From assembly GCF_913777625.1 (NCBI RefSeq), contig NZ_CAJYTI010000005.1, forward strand, positions 1-64,000: DNA of 64,000 nucleotides. Direction: 5' to 3'. Below are positions 52,819 through 63,368 of the stretch, one piece after another (within the stretch, counting starts at the first letter, position 1; every line of letters starts with the position of its first letter). Both the position numbers and the translations under genes were made by a program. The notes under the pieces are model-generated. The model saw only the letters and a program-made list of their open reading frames with translations, had not been told where the DNA came from and did not search any database. This DNA is from an uncultured Sphingomonas sp. Its GTDB lineage: Bacteria; Pseudomonadota; Alphaproteobacteria; Sphingomonadales; Sphingomonadaceae.

Positions 52819-53529
52819 CTAGGGCTGCGCCGGAACCGCGTCGATTGTGGGAACACCCCATAGCGGCTCGTCCAGGGACTTCAGAAACGCTGCGTGCCGT
52901 TCAAGTTCCGCCGCACTCGCGGTGAATCGCCGCGCCGGTCGGACGTGCACCCGGCTTGGCGCCTCGGCGACCGTTTCCGGCACCACCGGCACTTCCTCGG
53001 CGAGCCCCAGCGTGATCTGGCGGCCGCCGGTAAGCTCGACATAGACCTGCGCCAGCAGCTGCGCGTCGAGCAGTGCGCCGTGCAGGGTACGCGCGCTGAG
53101 ATCGATGCCGTAACGGCTGCACAGCGCGTCCAGCGTGTGCTTGGCGCCGGGATGTTTGGTGCGCGCAAGTACCAGCGTGTCGACCATGCGGCTCAGGTCG
53201 ATCGGCGTTCGGCTGCACTTGCCGAGCTCGCCGTTCAGAAAGCCGAAGTCGAACCCCGCATTGTGCGCGACCAGCGGCGAGTCGCCGATGAAGTCGAGCA
53301 GGTCCTCGACCACGTCCTCGAACAGCGGCTTGTCCGAGAGGAACCGCTCGGACAGGCCGTGGACGTTGAACGCCTCCACCGGCATCGGCCGCTGCGGATT
53401 GATATAGGCGTGGAAATGGCTGCCGGTGGCAACCCGGTTGACCAGCTCGACACAGCCGATTTCGACTAGGCGATCTCCGCCTGAGAAGCTGAGTCCCGTC
53501 GTTTCGGTGTCAAACACGATTTCCCGCAT
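52819..53529 (-). CDS. dnaQ: DNA polymerase III epsilon subunit
   Basis: 236-residue proofreading exonuclease. Exo[15 protein letters not shown], Exo[14 protein letters not shown] and Exo[20 protein letters not shown] (the DEDDh set, with catalytic His in LHGALLDA) are visible; a ~50-residue C-terminal segment links to the polymerase core. The start ATG 53529 opens on the domain; GTG 53544 would overlap coaE by 8 bases. The dnaQ-coaE-aroE-maf order is an origin-side cluster known from Caulobacter. Confidence 0.95.
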   Translation of the reverse strand: MREIVFDTETTGLSFSGGDRLVEIGCVELVNRVATGSHFHAYINPQRPMPVEAFNVHGLSERFLSDKPLFEDVVEDLLDFIGDSPLVAHNAGFDFGFLNGELGKCSRTPIDLSRMVDTLVLARTKHPGAKHTLDALCSRYGIDLSARTLHGALLDAQLLAQVYVELTGGRQITLGLAEEVPVVPETVAEAPSRVHVRPARRFTASAAELERHAAFLKSLDEPLWGVPTIDAVPAQP

Positions 53530-53536
53530 GGAGCGC

Positions 53537-54142
53537 TTATCCACCCGCAGGCGGCGCGAGGCAAGCGATCACCGCGCGTACGCAATCTTCCGTAACCTGC
53601 AGGCCTTCGCCGGTGGGAATCACGAAATCGGCGCGGGCGCGCTTTTCCGCGTCGGGCATCTGGCGCGCGAGAATGGCGTCGAAGCGTTCCGCGGTCATGC
53701 CGGGGCGGGCGAGGACGCGATCACGCTGGACGTCGGGGGGCGCGGAGACGACGGCGATCTTGTCGACATGCCGCCAGCCGCCGGCCTCGAATAGCAATGG
53801 TACGTCAAGAACCACCAAGGGCGAGGCGGCATGCAGAGCGAGGAACGACTCGCGCGCCTCCGCGACTGCGGGGTGCAGAATCGCCTCGAGTCGCGCAAAG
53901 GCGGTGGGGTCCGCCATCACCGCCTCGCGCAGCAGCGTGCGATTCACGCCGAGATCGGTGGTGGTGTCCGGAAATTCGGCCTCGATGGCCGCCACCGCCG
54001 CGCCGTTCGGGCCCTGGAGCTGGTGGACGGTCACGTCGGCATCGAACACCGGCACGCCGTCCGCCGCGAACATCGCCGCGACGGTCGACTTGCCCATGCC
54101 GATCGAGCCGGTGAGGCCCAGCACGATCGGCCGCCGGCTCAT
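53537..54142 (-). CDS. coaE: Dephospho-CoA kinase
   Basis: 201-residue last enzyme of CoA synthesis, phosphorylating the 3'-hydroxyl of dephospho-CoA. P-loop [18 protein letters not shown] opens the protein, then [28 protein letters not shown] and the lid [20 protein letters not shown]. It starts inside the aroE stop (ATGA). Confidence 0.95.
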   Translation of the reverse strand: MSRRPIVLGLTGSIGMGKSTVAAMFAADGVPVFDADVTVHQLQGPNGAAVAAIEAEFPDTTTDLGVNRTLLREAVMADPTAFARLEAILHPAVAEARESFLALHAASPLVVLDVPLLFEAGGWRHVDKIAVVSAPPDVQRDRVLARPGMTAERFDAILARQMPDAEKRARADFVIPTGEGLQVTEDCVRAVIACLAPPAGG

Positions 54143-54948
54143 GCGGTGAGCAGCGCGCGCAGTTCGTCGTCGCGGTCGCGCGGAGGCTCGGCGCCGAAGA
54201 AGAGCTCGAAGGCGAGCGCGGCCTGGCCGACCAGCATTTCCAGTCCGTCCACCGTATCCAGTTCCCGGTCGCGTGCCTGGGCGAGCAGCGGCGTCTCCAG
54301 CGGGGCATAGACGATGTCGTACACCACCGCGTGCTCCGGCAGCGGCGCGAGATCCAGGTCGAGCGGCGGCTGGCCTGCCATCCCGAGCGGGCTGGCGTTC
54401 ACCAGCAGGTCGGCAGCGGGCAAGGGGGCGCCGATCGGCAGCGCGTCGCCCTTCACCCCGAAGCTGGAGAGCAGCGCGGCTGCCTTGAGCACATTGCGGT
54501 TGAGGATCGTCACCTTGCCGATGCCGACGCGGGACAACGCGAACAGCACGGCCCGCGCACCGCCGCCCGCGCCAGCGACCACCGCGTGGCGGCCTTCCAG
54601 CTCCAGCCCTGCGATCGGCGAGAAGAAGCCGCCGGCATCGGTGTTGGTGCCGATCAGCGCGCCATCCTCGCCGCGGATCACGGTGTTCATCGCACCGATC
54701 GTACCCCGCACCCCGCCGGGATCGCCGACGAGATCCATCACCGCCAGCTTGTGCGGGATGGTGACGTTGCAACCGCGCCAGTCGGAATCATCCTTGGCAC
54801 GGGCGAAGTAGGCCGCGAGGTCGTCGCCGAGCACATGGGCGCGGCGATAATCGCCCTCGATTCCCAGGGCATCGAGCCAGAATTTGTGGATGATCGGCGA
54901 TTTGGAATGGGCGATCGGATCGCCGATCACCTCGGCATAACGAGTCAC
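54139..54948 (-). CDS. aroE: Shikimate dehydrogenase
   Basis: 269-residue NADP enzyme of aromatic amino-acid synthesis. Shikimate site AEVIGDPIAHSKSPIIH and NVTIPHKLAVMDL with the catalytic Lys; NTDAGGFF and the nucleotide-binding VVAGAGGGARAVLFAL. The GTG start overlaps the maf stop (GTGA). The long frame upstream is not used. Confidence 0.95.
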   Translation of the reverse strand: MTRYAEVIGDPIAHSKSPIIHKFWLDALGIEGDYRRAHVLGDDLAAYFARAKDDSDWRGCNVTIPHKLAVMDLVGDPGGVRGTIGAMNTVIRGEDGALIGTNTDAGGFFSPIAGLELEGRHAVVAGAGGGARAVLFALSRVGIGKVTILNRNVLKAAALLSSFGVKGDALPIGAPLPAADLLVNASPLGMAGQPPLDLDLAPLPEHAVVYDIVYAPLETPLLAQARDRELDTVDGLEMLVGQAALAFELFFGAEPPRDRDDELRALLTA

Positions 54949-55544
54949 TTGGGCATCACTCCGCGGGTGCGCAGATAGTCGAGAATCGGCAGCAGCGGCA
55001 TGCCGAGGATGGTGAAGTGGCTGCCTTCGGTGCGGTGGAACAGCTGCACGCCGGGCCCCTCGATCCGGAAGCAGCCGACGCAGCCGGCGATCGCCGGCCA
55101 TTCCAGGTCGAGATAGGATTCGATGAAGGCGCCGCTCAGCGGACGGACATGCAGCTTCGCGCGATCGACATGGCGCCACACCGGGCGGCCGCCCTCCGCG
55201 ATCACCGCCGCGCTGTAGATGTCGTGGGTCTTGCCCGACATGCGCCGGAGGTGATCGCGCGCCTGTTCGCGGCTCTCGGGCTTGTCGAGCAGGCTGCCGT
55301 CGTCGAGCGCGACCAGCGAATCGCCGCCCAGCACCAGCGCCTGCGGCGCCATGCGCGAGACCTTGAGCGCCTTCAGCTCGGCGAGCGCATCGGCGAGGTC
55401 GCGGGGAGACGTTCCCTCGGCGAGCAGCGATTCCTTGGCGCTGGCCTCATCGACCAAGGCCGGCAGCGCCTCGTGCGCCACACCCGCGGCATCGAGCATC
55501 GCCCGGCGCGACGCGCTCTGGGAGGCAAGGACGAGAGTCGGCAT
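54945..55544 (-). CDS. maf: Maf family nucleoside triphosphate pyrophosphatase
   Basis: 199 residues: LVLASQSASRRAMLDAAGV at the start, LGGDSLVALDDGSLLDKPES (metal and base region) and CVGCFRIEGPGVQLF. Maf proteins hydrolyse modified or canonical NTPs and were first linked to septum formation. The start overlaps the ppsR stop by one base (TAATG). Confidence 0.95.
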   Translation of the reverse strand: MPTLVLASQSASRRAMLDAAGVAHEALPALVDEASAKESLLAEGTSPRDLADALAELKALKVSRMAPQALVLGGDSLVALDDGSLLDKPESREQARDHLRRMSGKTHDIYSAAVIAEGGRPVWRHVDRAKLHVRPLSGAFIESYLDLEWPAIAGCVGCFRIEGPGVQLFHRTEGSHFTILGMPLLPILDYLRTRGVMPK

Positions 55545-56383
55545 TATCGGCGGTCCATTTCACGGTCGTTGCACAGCTGGATGATCGCGGCGGCGGTTTC
55601 CTCGATCGAGCGGCGGGTGACGTCGATCACCGGCCAGCCATTGTCGGCGAACATCCGCCGGGCAAAGGCGATTTCGCGCTGCACGGCTTCCTGGTCGACA
55701 TAATCGGTCTCGGGCGCCTGGTTCAGCGAGAGCAGCCGGTTGCGGCGGATCTGCACCAGCCGGTCGGCGCTGGTAGTAAGGCCCACGATCAGCGGCCGCT
55801 TCAGCTGGAACAGCTTGGGCGGCGGCGGCGATTCCACCACTACGGGAATGTTCGAGACCTTGTAGCCGCGATTGGCGAGGTAGATCGAGGTCGGCGTCTT
55901 CGACGAACGCGACACGCCGGCGAGGACGATGTCGCTTTCCTCCCAATCCTCCCAGCCGATCCCGTCGTCATGCGCGATGGTGAACTGGATCGCGTCGACG
56001 CGCGCGAAATAGGCGGCGTCGAGCATGTGCTGGCGTCCGGGGCGCGCCTTTGCTTCCTGGCCGAGCAGGTTGGAGAGCGCATGGCTCACCGGATCGAGCG
56101 GCGCGATCGCGGGCAGCCCCAGCGCGCGGCAGCGCGTCTCGAGCATCCGCCGGATGTCGCGATTGACCAGCGTGTAGATCACCAGCCCCGGGTTCTGGGC
56201 GATCTCCTGCAGAATGCGCTCGAGATGCGCCTCGCTGCGCACCATCGGCCAGAAATGGCGCAGCGGCTCGACATCGTCGAACTGCGCCAGCGCCGCCTTG
56301 GCGATGTTTTCCAGCGTCTCCCCGGTGGAGTCCGAGAGCAGGTGCAGGTGCAGCCGCATCAGGCTGGGGACGGATCTGTGCAT
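55544..56383 (-). CDS. ppsR: Pyruvate,phosphate dikinase/PEP synthase regulatory protein
   Basis: 279-residue bifunctional kinase/phosphorylase (DUF299) that inactivates and reactivates PPDK or PEP synthase with ADP and phosphate. LHLHLLSDSTGETLENIAKA, the P-loop-like GVSRSSKTPTSIYLANRG and DVTRRSIEETAAAIIQL are signatures. ATG 56383 or 56359 may be the start; neither has a good ribosome binding site. A DnaA-box-like TTATGCACA on the minus strand overlaps the ATG 56383. It is the first leftward gene from the presumed origin. Confidence 0.94.
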   Translation of the reverse strand: MHRSVPSLMRLHLHLLSDSTGETLENIAKAALAQFDDVEPLRHFWPMVRSEAHLERILQEIAQNPGLVIYTLVNRDIRRMLETRCRALGLPAIAPLDPVSHALSNLLGQEAKARPGRQHMLDAAYFARVDAIQFTIAHDDGIGWEDWEESDIVLAGVSRSSKTPTSIYLANRGYKVSNIPVVVESPPPPKLFQLKRPLIVGLTTSADRLVQIRRNRLLSLNQAPETDYVDQEAVQREIAFARRMFADNGWPVIDVTRRSIEETAAAIIQLCNDREMDRR

Positions 56384-56508
56384 AACATGGCGAACAAGCG
56401 GTAGCGTAACCGCGGCACCCGGCCAACCCGCCGAGATTCGGGATTCGCCGCGTGATTCGTCCACAGCCGCATCCCCAGCTTGTGCTTTTCATTCACAGGG
56501 TGTGAGTC

Positions 56509-57689
<1,181 letters not shown>

Positions 57690-57693
<4 letters not shown>

Positions 57694-58142
57694 TCGGCTG
57701 GCTGGGCAGTGCCTATCTCTGGGTGAAGGCGTTCCACGTCATCTTCGTGATTTTCTGGATGGCGGGGCTGTTCCTGTTCCCGCGCTATCTCATCCACCAC
57801 CAGGAGGCGCTCGGCACGCCCGAGGCGGCCGCCTGGGCGAAGCGCGAGGCGCTGCTCAAGCGGATGATCCTCACGCCCTCGATGGTCATCGTGTGGGTGC
57901 TGGGGCTGGCGCTGTCGGCCAATATCGGGCTTTTCGACGGGCAGGCGGGCATCGGCTGGCTCCACGCCAAGCTGCTGCTCGTGGTGCTGCTCAGCGGCTA
58001 TCACGGCTGGGCGATAGGCTATGGCAAGAAACTCGCACGCGGCGAGGCGCCGATCGCCACGCGCACGCTGCGCTTCCTCAACGAAGTCCCGGCGTTGGCA
58101 CTGGTCTTCATCGTCATCCTCGCCGAGGTGAAGCCGTTCTGA
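57690..58142 (+). CDS. hemJ: Protoporphyrinogen oxidase HemJ
   Basis: 150-residue membrane protein of the UPF0093/HemJ family with about four helices. AYLWVKAFHVIFVIFWMAGL with its conserved His, LFLFPRYLIHHQEAL and LHAKLLLVVLLSGYHGW are the recognisable blocks. It oxidises protoporphyrinogen IX, two enzymatic steps after HemE. It overlaps the hemE stop by 4 bases (ATGA), linking the two genes of one pathway. Confidence 0.93.
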
Positions 58143-58161
58143 CGCTCACTCAACAATCGGC

Positions 58162-58189
58162 CGTCATCCCGGCTTTCGCCGGGATGACG
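58162..58189. repeat. Short palindromic repeat after hemJ
   Basis: CGTCATCCCGGC-TTTC-GCCGGGATGACG: a perfect 12-base stem with a 4-base loop, 20 bases after the hemJ stop. The GTCATCCC core resembles the larger element at 40271-40361. It may also terminate hemE-hemJ transcripts. Confidence 0.75.
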
Positions 58190-58242
58190 ATTGAAGGCGG
58201 CGTTTCCGAGATCAGCACCCGCAAATCTGCGCCGAATCGCAG

Positions 58243-58271
58243 TTGACTTGGGGGGAGCCGCTACCTAATTT
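58243..58271 (+). promoter_or_regulatory. Sigma70-type promoter of rho
   Basis: TTGACT (58243-58248), a 17-base spacer and TAATTT (58266-58271). It predicts a transcript start near 58278 and a leader of about 98 bases before the rho ATG at 58376, room for the autogenous control known for rho in other bacteria. Confidence 0.75.
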
Positions 58272-58375
58272 TGCAGTCGTGTACCGAACCCCGGTGCATC
58301 CTTCCTCCAAGCATCGACTCCTGCGCGTACCTATCGCCGATCGACGCTCTCCCCCTTAGAATTTCCGGACCTTCC

Positions 58376-59632
58376 ATGCATCTCAAGGACCTCAAGAAAA
58401 CCGCCCCCGCCGAACTGGTCACCATGGCCGAGGCATTGGGCGTCGAGAGCGCGTCGACGCTGCGCAAGCAGGACCTGCTTTTCGCCATCCTCAAGGCCCA
58501 GGCCGAACAGGGTGACCAGATCATGGGCGAAGGCACGATCGAAGTGCTGCCCGACGGCTTCGGCTTCCTGCGCTCGCCCGAGGCGAACTATCTCGCCGGC
58601 CCCGACGACATCTATGTCAGCCCCAATCAGGTCCGGAAGTTCGGCCTGCGCACCGGCGACACTGTCGAGGGCGAGATCCGCGGGCCGAAGGACGGCGAAC
58701 GCTATTTCGCGCTCACCAAGCTGGTGAAGGTCAATTTCGACGATCCGGATGCGGTGCGCCACCGCGTCAACTTCGACAACCTCACCCCGCTCTATCCCGA
58801 GCAGAAGCTGCGCCTCGACACGCTCGACCCGACGGTCAAGGACAAGTCGGCCCGCGTGATCGACATCGTCGCGCCGCAGGGCAAGGGCCAGCGCGCGCTG
58901 ATCGTGGCACCGCCGCGCGTCGGTAAGACGGTTCTCCTCCAGAACATCGCCAAGGCGATCACCGACAACCACCCCGAAGTCTTCCTGATCGTGCTTCTCA
59001 TCGACGAGCGCCCGGAAGAAGTCACCGACATGCAGCGTTCGGTGAAGGGCGAAGTGATCAGCTCGACCTTCGACGAACCGGCGACGCGCCACGTGCAGGT
59101 CGCCGAGATGGTGATCGAAAAGGCCAAGCGCCTGGTCGAGCACAAGAAGGACGTGGTGATCCTGCTCGACTCGATCACCCGCCTCGGCCGCGCCTACAAC
59201 ACCGTGGTGCCGAGCTCGGGCAAGGTGCTGACCGGCGGTGTCGACGCCAACGCCCTGCAGCGCCCGAAGCGCTTCTTCGGTGCCGCGCGCAACATCGAGG
59301 AAGGCGGTTCGCTCTCGATCATCGCCACCGCGCTGATCGACACCGGCAGCCGCATGGACGAAGTGATCTTCGAAGAGTTCAAGGGCACCGGCAACTCGGA
59401 AATCGTCCTCGACCGCAAGGTGGCGGACAAGCGCATTTTCCCGGCGCTCGACGTCGGCAAGTCGGGTACCCGCAAGGAAGAGCTGCTGGTCGAGAAGGCC
59501 AAGCTCACCAAGATGTGGGTGCTGCGCCGCATCCTGATGCAGATGGGCACCGTCGACGCGATGGAATTCCTGCTCGACAAGATGAAGGATTCGAAGACCA
59601 ACGAAGACTTCTTCGACAGCATGAACCAGTAA
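58376..59632 (+). CDS. rho: Transcription termination factor Rho
   Basis: 418-residue hexameric RNA helicase. N-terminal [23 protein letters not shown]-binding cold-shock fold ([20 protein letters not shown]), Walker [20 protein letters not shown] near residue 180, Walker [16 protein letters not shown] and the Q/R-loop region [20 protein letters not shown]. No large N-terminal insertion, unlike some actinobacterial forms. ATG 58376 is used; an upstream codon lies in the leader. Followed by its own intrinsic terminator. Confidence 0.97.
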   Translation: MHLKDLKKTAPAELVTMAEALGVESASTLRKQDLLFAILKAQAEQGDQIMGEGTIEVLPDGFGFLRSPEANYLAGPDDIYVSPNQVRKFGLRTGDTVEGEIRGPKDGERYFALTKLVKVNFDDPDAVRHRVNFDNLTPLYPEQKLRLDTLDPTVKDKSARVIDIVAPQGKGQRALIVAPPRVGKTVLLQNIAKAITDNHPEVFLIVLLIDERPEEVTDMQRSVKGEVISSTFDEPATRHVQVAEMVIEKAKRLVEHKKDVVILLDSITRLGRAYNTVVPSSGKVLTGGVDANALQRPKRFFGAARNIEEGGSLSIIATALIDTGSRMDEVIFEEFKGTGNSEIVLDRKVADKRIFPALDVGKSGTRKEELLVEKAKLTKMWVLRRILMQMGTVDAMEFLLDKMKDSKTNEDFFDSMNQ

Positions 59633-59660
59633 CGTAGCGGCTTTCGCTCGTGATTTCGGA

Positions 59661-59690
59661 AAGGCCGGGCCGTGGTGCCCGGCCTTTTTG
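59661..59690 (+). terminator. Intrinsic terminator of rho
   Basis: AAGGCCGGGC-CGTGGT-GCCCGGCCTT plus further T (five T in total), perfect 10-base arms, 28 bases after the stop. Confidence 0.93.
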
Positions 59691-59767
59691 CGTTTGAATG
59701 CAGGGAACGTCTGGCGTCTCGCGCGCGTAGGCGTTGCGTACGCCAATGGGGGCGCTAGGGTTTCGGC

Positions 59768-60487
59768 ATGATCGATCTTCTTCTCAGCGCAGCCGCGGCG
59801 GGCGTCGGCTCCCCGCTCGACATCTGGCAGCACATCGTCGCCGATTTCTCCAATCTCGGCGATCCGTCCGCGCTGGCAGCGTTCGGTTCGGTGCTGATGA
59901 TCGACCTGGTGCTGGCCGGCGACAATGCGATCGTCGTCGGCGCGCTGGCGGCAGGGCTGCCGGCCGAGCAGCGCAAGAAGGTGATCCTGATCGGCATCGG
60001 CGCGGCGCTGGTGCTGCGCATCGCGTTCGCGTTGATCGTCAGCTGGCTGATGGGGATCGTCGGGCTGATCTTTGCGGGCGGGCTGCTGCTGCTCTGGGTC
60101 AGCTGGAAGTTCTGGCGCGAGATCCGCCATGGCGGCGAAAGCGCGGGCTCCGAGGAAATCGAGGGCGACGAGCATTCGGGAGTCCGTGCCGCGCGCAGCT
60201 TCGCGGGTGCCGCCTGGGCGGTCGCCGTTGCCGACGTCTCGATGAGTCTCGACAATGTGCTGGCAGTCGCCGGCGCCGCGCGCGAGCATCCCGGCATCCT
60301 CGTCGTGGGTCTGTTGCTGTCGGTCGCGCTGATGGGGCTCGCGGCGAACCTGATCGCCAAGCTCATCGATCGCTACCGCTGGATCGCCTATTTTGGCCTG
60401 GCGGTGATCGTCTTCGTCGCGTTCAAGATGATCTACGAAGGCTGGGTGGGTACTGCCGGCACCCCGGGGATCACCAGCCTGTTCTGA
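59768..60487 (+). CDS. TerC/YjbE-family membrane protein
   Basis: 239 residues, about seven membrane segments. LMIDLVLAGDNAIVVGALAA carries the TerC GDN motif, and AVADVSMSLDNVLAVAGAA the second repeat's DN motif. Family members export Mn2+ or relate to tellurite resistance; metal export is likely but not proven. A short loop with basic/acidic residues (WKFWREIRHGG) separates the halves. Convergent with the dienelactone-hydrolase gene. Confidence 0.9.
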   Translation: MIDLLLSAAAAGVGSPLDIWQHIVADFSNLGDPSALAAFGSVLMIDLVLAGDNAIVVGALAAGLPAEQRKKVILIGIGAALVLRIAFALIVSWLMGIVGLIFAGGLLLLWVSWKFWREIRHGGESAGSEEIEGDEHSGVRAARSFAGAAWAVAVADVSMSLDNVLAVAGAAREHPGILVVGLLLSVALMGLAANLIAKLIDRYRWIAYFGLAVIVFVAFKMIYEGWVGTAGTPGITSLF

Positions 60488-60496
60488 GCCCCTGGT

Positions 60497-60521
60497 CCCC
60501 TCCCTGCGCGGCAGGGAGGGG
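60497..60521. terminator. Bidirectional hairpin between convergent genes
   Basis: CCCCTCCCTGC-GCG-GCAGGGAGGGG, perfect 11-base arms with a 3-base loop, between the TerC and dienelactone hydrolase stops; it has a CTCCC composition like the intergenic repeats. No T-run. Confidence 0.6.
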
Positions 60522-60531
60522 AGGGGGTGCC

Positions 60532-61227
60532 TCAGCCGAGATGCGCGGCGAAGAATTCTTCCGTGCGTTTGTCCGCCATCTGCGCGGAGGATTCCGAGCG
60601 GCGCTTGCCCATCTCGGCGGCAAAGCCATGGTCCTCGCCCGGATAGTCGTACAGCGTGACCTTGGGGTGATCGTCGAGCCCCTCGTGCATCTTGGCCTGC
60701 ACTTCCGGCGAGACGAAATGGTCGGCCTCCGGAATATGCAGCAGCAGCGGCTTGGCAATCGCGTGCTTCTCGCCGAGCAGCCCGTCGATGCCGACCGCAT
60801 AATAGCCGACGCTGGCGTCGATGTCGGTGCGCGCCGCGGTCATATAGGCGAGGCGGCCGCCGAGGCAGAAGCCCACCGCACCCACCTTGCCGCCGCCCAG
60901 TTCGGCACGCGCGACCTGGATAGTCGATTCGATGTCGGCCACGCCCTTGTCCTGGTCGAACTTGCCCATCCAGTCGAGTGCCTGCTGCATCTCCTCCGGC
61001 ACGTCCGCATCGAGTTCGATGCCCGGCTGCAGGCGCCAGAACAGGTCGGGCGCGATCGCGAGATAGCCCTTGGTAGCCCAGCCATCGCACTTCTTGCGGA
61101 TGCCTTCGTTCACGCCGAAGATTTCCTGGATCACGATAACCGCAGCGCGGGGTGTGCCCTCGGGGCGCGCGACATAGGCGGAGAAGCTGCCGCTCTCGTC
61201 CAGCGCGTCGATCGTCAGGGTGCTCAT
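60532..61227 (-). CDS. Dienelactone hydrolase family protein
   Basis: 231-residue alpha/beta hydrolase. The nucleophile is Cys in GAVGFCLGGRLAYMTA; the Asp and His appear as EADHFVSPE and GEDHGFAAEMGKRR, giving the DLH triad. It may act on carboxymethylenebutenolide, but the family is broad and no aromatic-degradation genes are nearby. It overlaps the ogt gene start/stop by 4 bases (ATGA), so the two form an operon. Confidence 0.92.
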   Translation of the reverse strand: MSTLTIDALDESGSFSAYVARPEGTPRAAVIVIQEIFGVNEGIRKKCDGWATKGYLAIAPDLFWRLQPGIELDADVPEEMQQALDWMGKFDQDKGVADIESTIQVARAELGGGKVGAVGFCLGGRLAYMTAARTDIDASVGYYAVGIDGLLGEKHAIAKPLLLHIPEADHFVSPEVQAKMHEGLDDHPKVTLYDYPGEDHGFAAEMGKRRSESSAQMADKRTEEFFAAHLG

Positions 61228-61703
61228 AGCAGATACTCTCCGGTTAACCGCCGCTCGTGATCGAGCAGCCAGGATTTGGTGGTCGGCCCTTCACCGGCCG
61301 AATAGGCGCCCAGCCTGCCGTTCTGGTTCAGCACGCGGTGGCAGGGCACGACTAGCGGGAAGGGATTGCGGGCACATAGCTGTCCGATCGCCCGTGCGCT
61401 GGAACCAAGTACATGCGACAATTCACCATAGCTCATCGTCTGGCCGAACGGCACGGCGATCAAGCCATCCCGAAGAATAGCACCCCGCGCAGTGGCAGGA
61501 CGTGCCAGGGGAAGATCGAAGCCGCGCCGCGCGCCGGCGAACCATTGTTCGATCTGTTCGCTGGCCCTACGGACGGCGTCGGCGGTGCCCGGTGCGATGT
61601 CCCCCTCCGCCCCGATCTGAATGCGGTACAATTGTTGGTCGTCGCCTTCGATCCGGATCCGGCCGATGGGCGTTGCGATCAGGGCATGGTCGCGCGCATA
61701 CAT
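61224..61703 (-). CDS. ogt: Methylated-DNA-protein-cysteine S-methyltransferase
   Basis: 159-residue O6-alkylguanine repair protein. The alkyl acceptor Cys121 is in PFPLVVPCHRVLNQNGRLGA; the helix-turn-helix region MSYGELSHVLGSSARAIGQL precedes it and YSAGEGPTTKSWLLDHE follows. One-time suicide repair of alkylated DNA. No Ada sensor domain. Confidence 0.94.
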   Translation of the reverse strand: MYARDHALIATPIGRIRIEGDDQQLYRIQIGAEGDIAPGTADAVRRASEQIEQWFAGARRGFDLPLARPATARGAILRDGLIAVPFGQTMSYGELSHVLGSSARAIGQLCARNPFPLVVPCHRVLNQNGRLGAYSAGEGPTTKSWLLDHERRLTGEYLL

Positions 61704-61756
61704 GAAATACGGCCTAGCAGGGGGTCGGCGATGCGCTCAAGCGCGGAAGGGATCAT

Positions 61757-61993
61757 ATGAAGATCAACGTCGAAGTCGAGTGTACGCCGGAAGAAGCCCG
61801 CCGCGCCATGGGGCTGCCGGACCTTACGCCGGTGCACGATCGCTACGTGAAGCTGATGGTACAGGCGATCGAGAATCACGGCACGCCGGAAGGGTTCGAG
61901 CAGATGATGCGCAGCTGGGCGCCGATGGGCGAGGCGGGCATGAACTTCTGGCGCGGCCTGTTCGACGCGGCGACCAAGAAGCCGGGTAGCTGA
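61757..61993 (+). CDS. DUF6489 family protein
   Basis: 78-residue protein recognisable by MKINVEVECTPEEARRAMGL, then PDLTPVHDRYVKLMVQAIE and GEAGMNFWRGLFDAAT. It resembles the phasin-size DUF6489 family found with polyhydroxyalkanoate-related genes in alphaproteobacteria; I can give no function. GGAAGGGATCAT precedes the ATG. It lies just upstream of mnmE, with an 8-base gap. Confidence 0.82.
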   Translation: MKINVEVECTPEEARRAMGLPDLTPVHDRYVKLMVQAIENHGTPEGFEQMMRSWAPMGEAGMNFWRGLFDAATKKPGS

Positions 61994-62001
61994 CGACGCG
62001 C

Positions 62002-63285
62002 ATGGACACGATCTTCGCGGTTTCCAGCGGTGCGCCGCCCGCTGCCATCGCCGTGGTGCGTATCAGCGGCACCCGGGCTTTTGCCACGGTGCAGCAGCTG
62101 GCAGGGCATGTGCCCGCGCCACGTCATGCAGCGGTACGAACGCTGCGCGACGCGGACGGCGAAGCACTGGATCAGGCACTGGTGCTGTGTTTCCCGGGCC
62201 CGCGCTCCGCGACGGGCGAGGATCTTGCTGAACTCCATCTGCATGGCGGTCGTGCCGTCGTTCGGGCGGTTGAGGCTGTGCTTGGCAGGATGGCAGGGTT
62301 GCGGGCCGCGGAGGCCGGTGAATTCACCCGGCGGGCTTTGCTCAACGGTAGGCTGGATCTGAGTGAGGCCGAAGGGCTCGGCGACCTGCTGATGGCCGAG
62401 ACCGAGGCCCAGCGCCGCGCGGCCATCCGCACCGCCGGCGGCGCGGTACGCCGCTACGCGGAGGACTGGACCGTCCGCGTGCTCGGTATCGCTGCGCGGA
62501 TCGAGGCCGAGCTCGATCATGGTGACGAGGAGGACGTCGCGGGTGCCGATCCGTTGCCGGAGCTTCGTCTTGTCGCCGCAGCGCTCGCGCAGGAAATCTC
62601 GGCCGTTGCAGCACGACCGCCGGTGGAGCGGCTGCGCGACGGTCTGCGCATCGTCCTCGGCGGTCCCCCCAATGCAGGCAAGTCGACGCTGTTCAATGCG
62701 CTTGCCGAGCGCGAGGCGGCGATCGTCTCCCCGATTGCAGGTACCACCCGCGACCGGATCGAGGTGCCGGTGGTGCGCGAGGGTATCGCCTGGCTTTTGG
62801 TCGACACCGCGGGTCTGGCCGACGACACCGACGATCCGATCGAGGCGATCGGTGTTGCCCGGGCGCGCGATGCGCTGGCGGAGGCCGACCTGCTGCTTTG
62901 GTTGGGTGATGACCCCCCGCCCGAACATGGCTGTGCGATTTGGATCCACGCGCGGGCGGATGCGCCGGGCCGCGGTCCCGCGCGAGCGGAGCAGCTGTCG
63001 CTGTCCGTAGCTGAGGGGAGGGGCGTCGATGCGCTTTGGCAGCGACTGGCGCAACGCGCCGCGACGCTGTTGCCGCCACCCGATCTGGTGGTGCTCAATG
63101 AACGCCAACGAGGCTTGTTTGTCGCGGCAGCGGAGGCACTGGCGCGAGCATCGGCGCTCGACGATGCGCTGTTGTTTGCCGAGGAACTTCGGACAGCTCG
63201 GCGGTCGCTCGATGCAGTTACCGGGAGGGCTGGCGTCGAGGACGTCCTCGACGCGTTGTTCGGGAAATTCTGCATCGGTAAATAA
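62002..63285 (+). CDS. mnmE: tRNA uridine-5-carboxymethylaminomethyl synthesis GTPase MnmE
   Basis: 427-residue GTPase that with MnmG makes cmnm5U34 in tRNAs. N-terminal tetrahydrofolate-binding domain ([11 protein letters not shown] at the helical part), inserted G domain with [14 protein letters not shown] (near residue 222), AGTTRD and [14 protein letters not shown]; the C-terminal CIGK carries the essential Cys. The G4-like NKxD is not clear by eye ([18 protein letters not shown] region), which deserves attention. The parS site follows 3 bases after the stop. Confidence 0.95.
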   Translation: MDTIFAVSSGAPPAAIAVVRISGTRAFATVQQLAGHVPAPRHAAVRTLRDADGEALDQALVLCFPGPRSATGEDLAELHLHGGRAVVRAVEAVLGRMAGLRAAEAGEFTRRALLNGRLDLSEAEGLGDLLMAETEAQRRAAIRTAGGAVRRYAEDWTVRVLGIAARIEAELDHGDEEDVAGADPLPELRLVAAALAQEISAVAARPPVERLRDGLRIVLGGPPNAGKSTLFNALAEREAAIVSPIAGTTRDRIEVPVVREGIAWLLVDTAGLADDTDDPIEAIGVARARDALAEADLLLWLGDDPPPEHGCAIWIHARADAPGRGPARAEQLSLSVAEGRGVDALWQRLAQRAATLLPPPDLVVLNERQRGLFVAAAEALARASALDDALLFAEELRTARRSLDAVTGRAGVEDVLDALFGKFCIGK

Positions 63286-63287
63286 AG

Positions 63288-63303
63288 TGTTTCACGTGGA
63301 ACA
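63288..63303. other. parS: parS centromere site
   Basis: TGTTTCACGTGGAACA matches the ParB-binding consensus TGTTtCACGTGaAACA at 15 of 16 positions and is palindromic at 14 of 16. Its place in the mnmE-mnmG gap, near the origin, is usual for parS. ParB, ParA and rsmG are expected beyond mnmG. Confidence 0.93.
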
Positions 63304-63368
63304 TGCGCCAGGCCCGTTCTGCCGCACCGCCACTGGACAAGCCCGTCGCGAAGGCGTTTAGCGGATCC

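Noticed and set aside
58331..61090. A 919-codon minus-strand frame across rho and the TerC gene
   Set aside because: Antisense to well-identified genes and of biased composition; a GC artefact.
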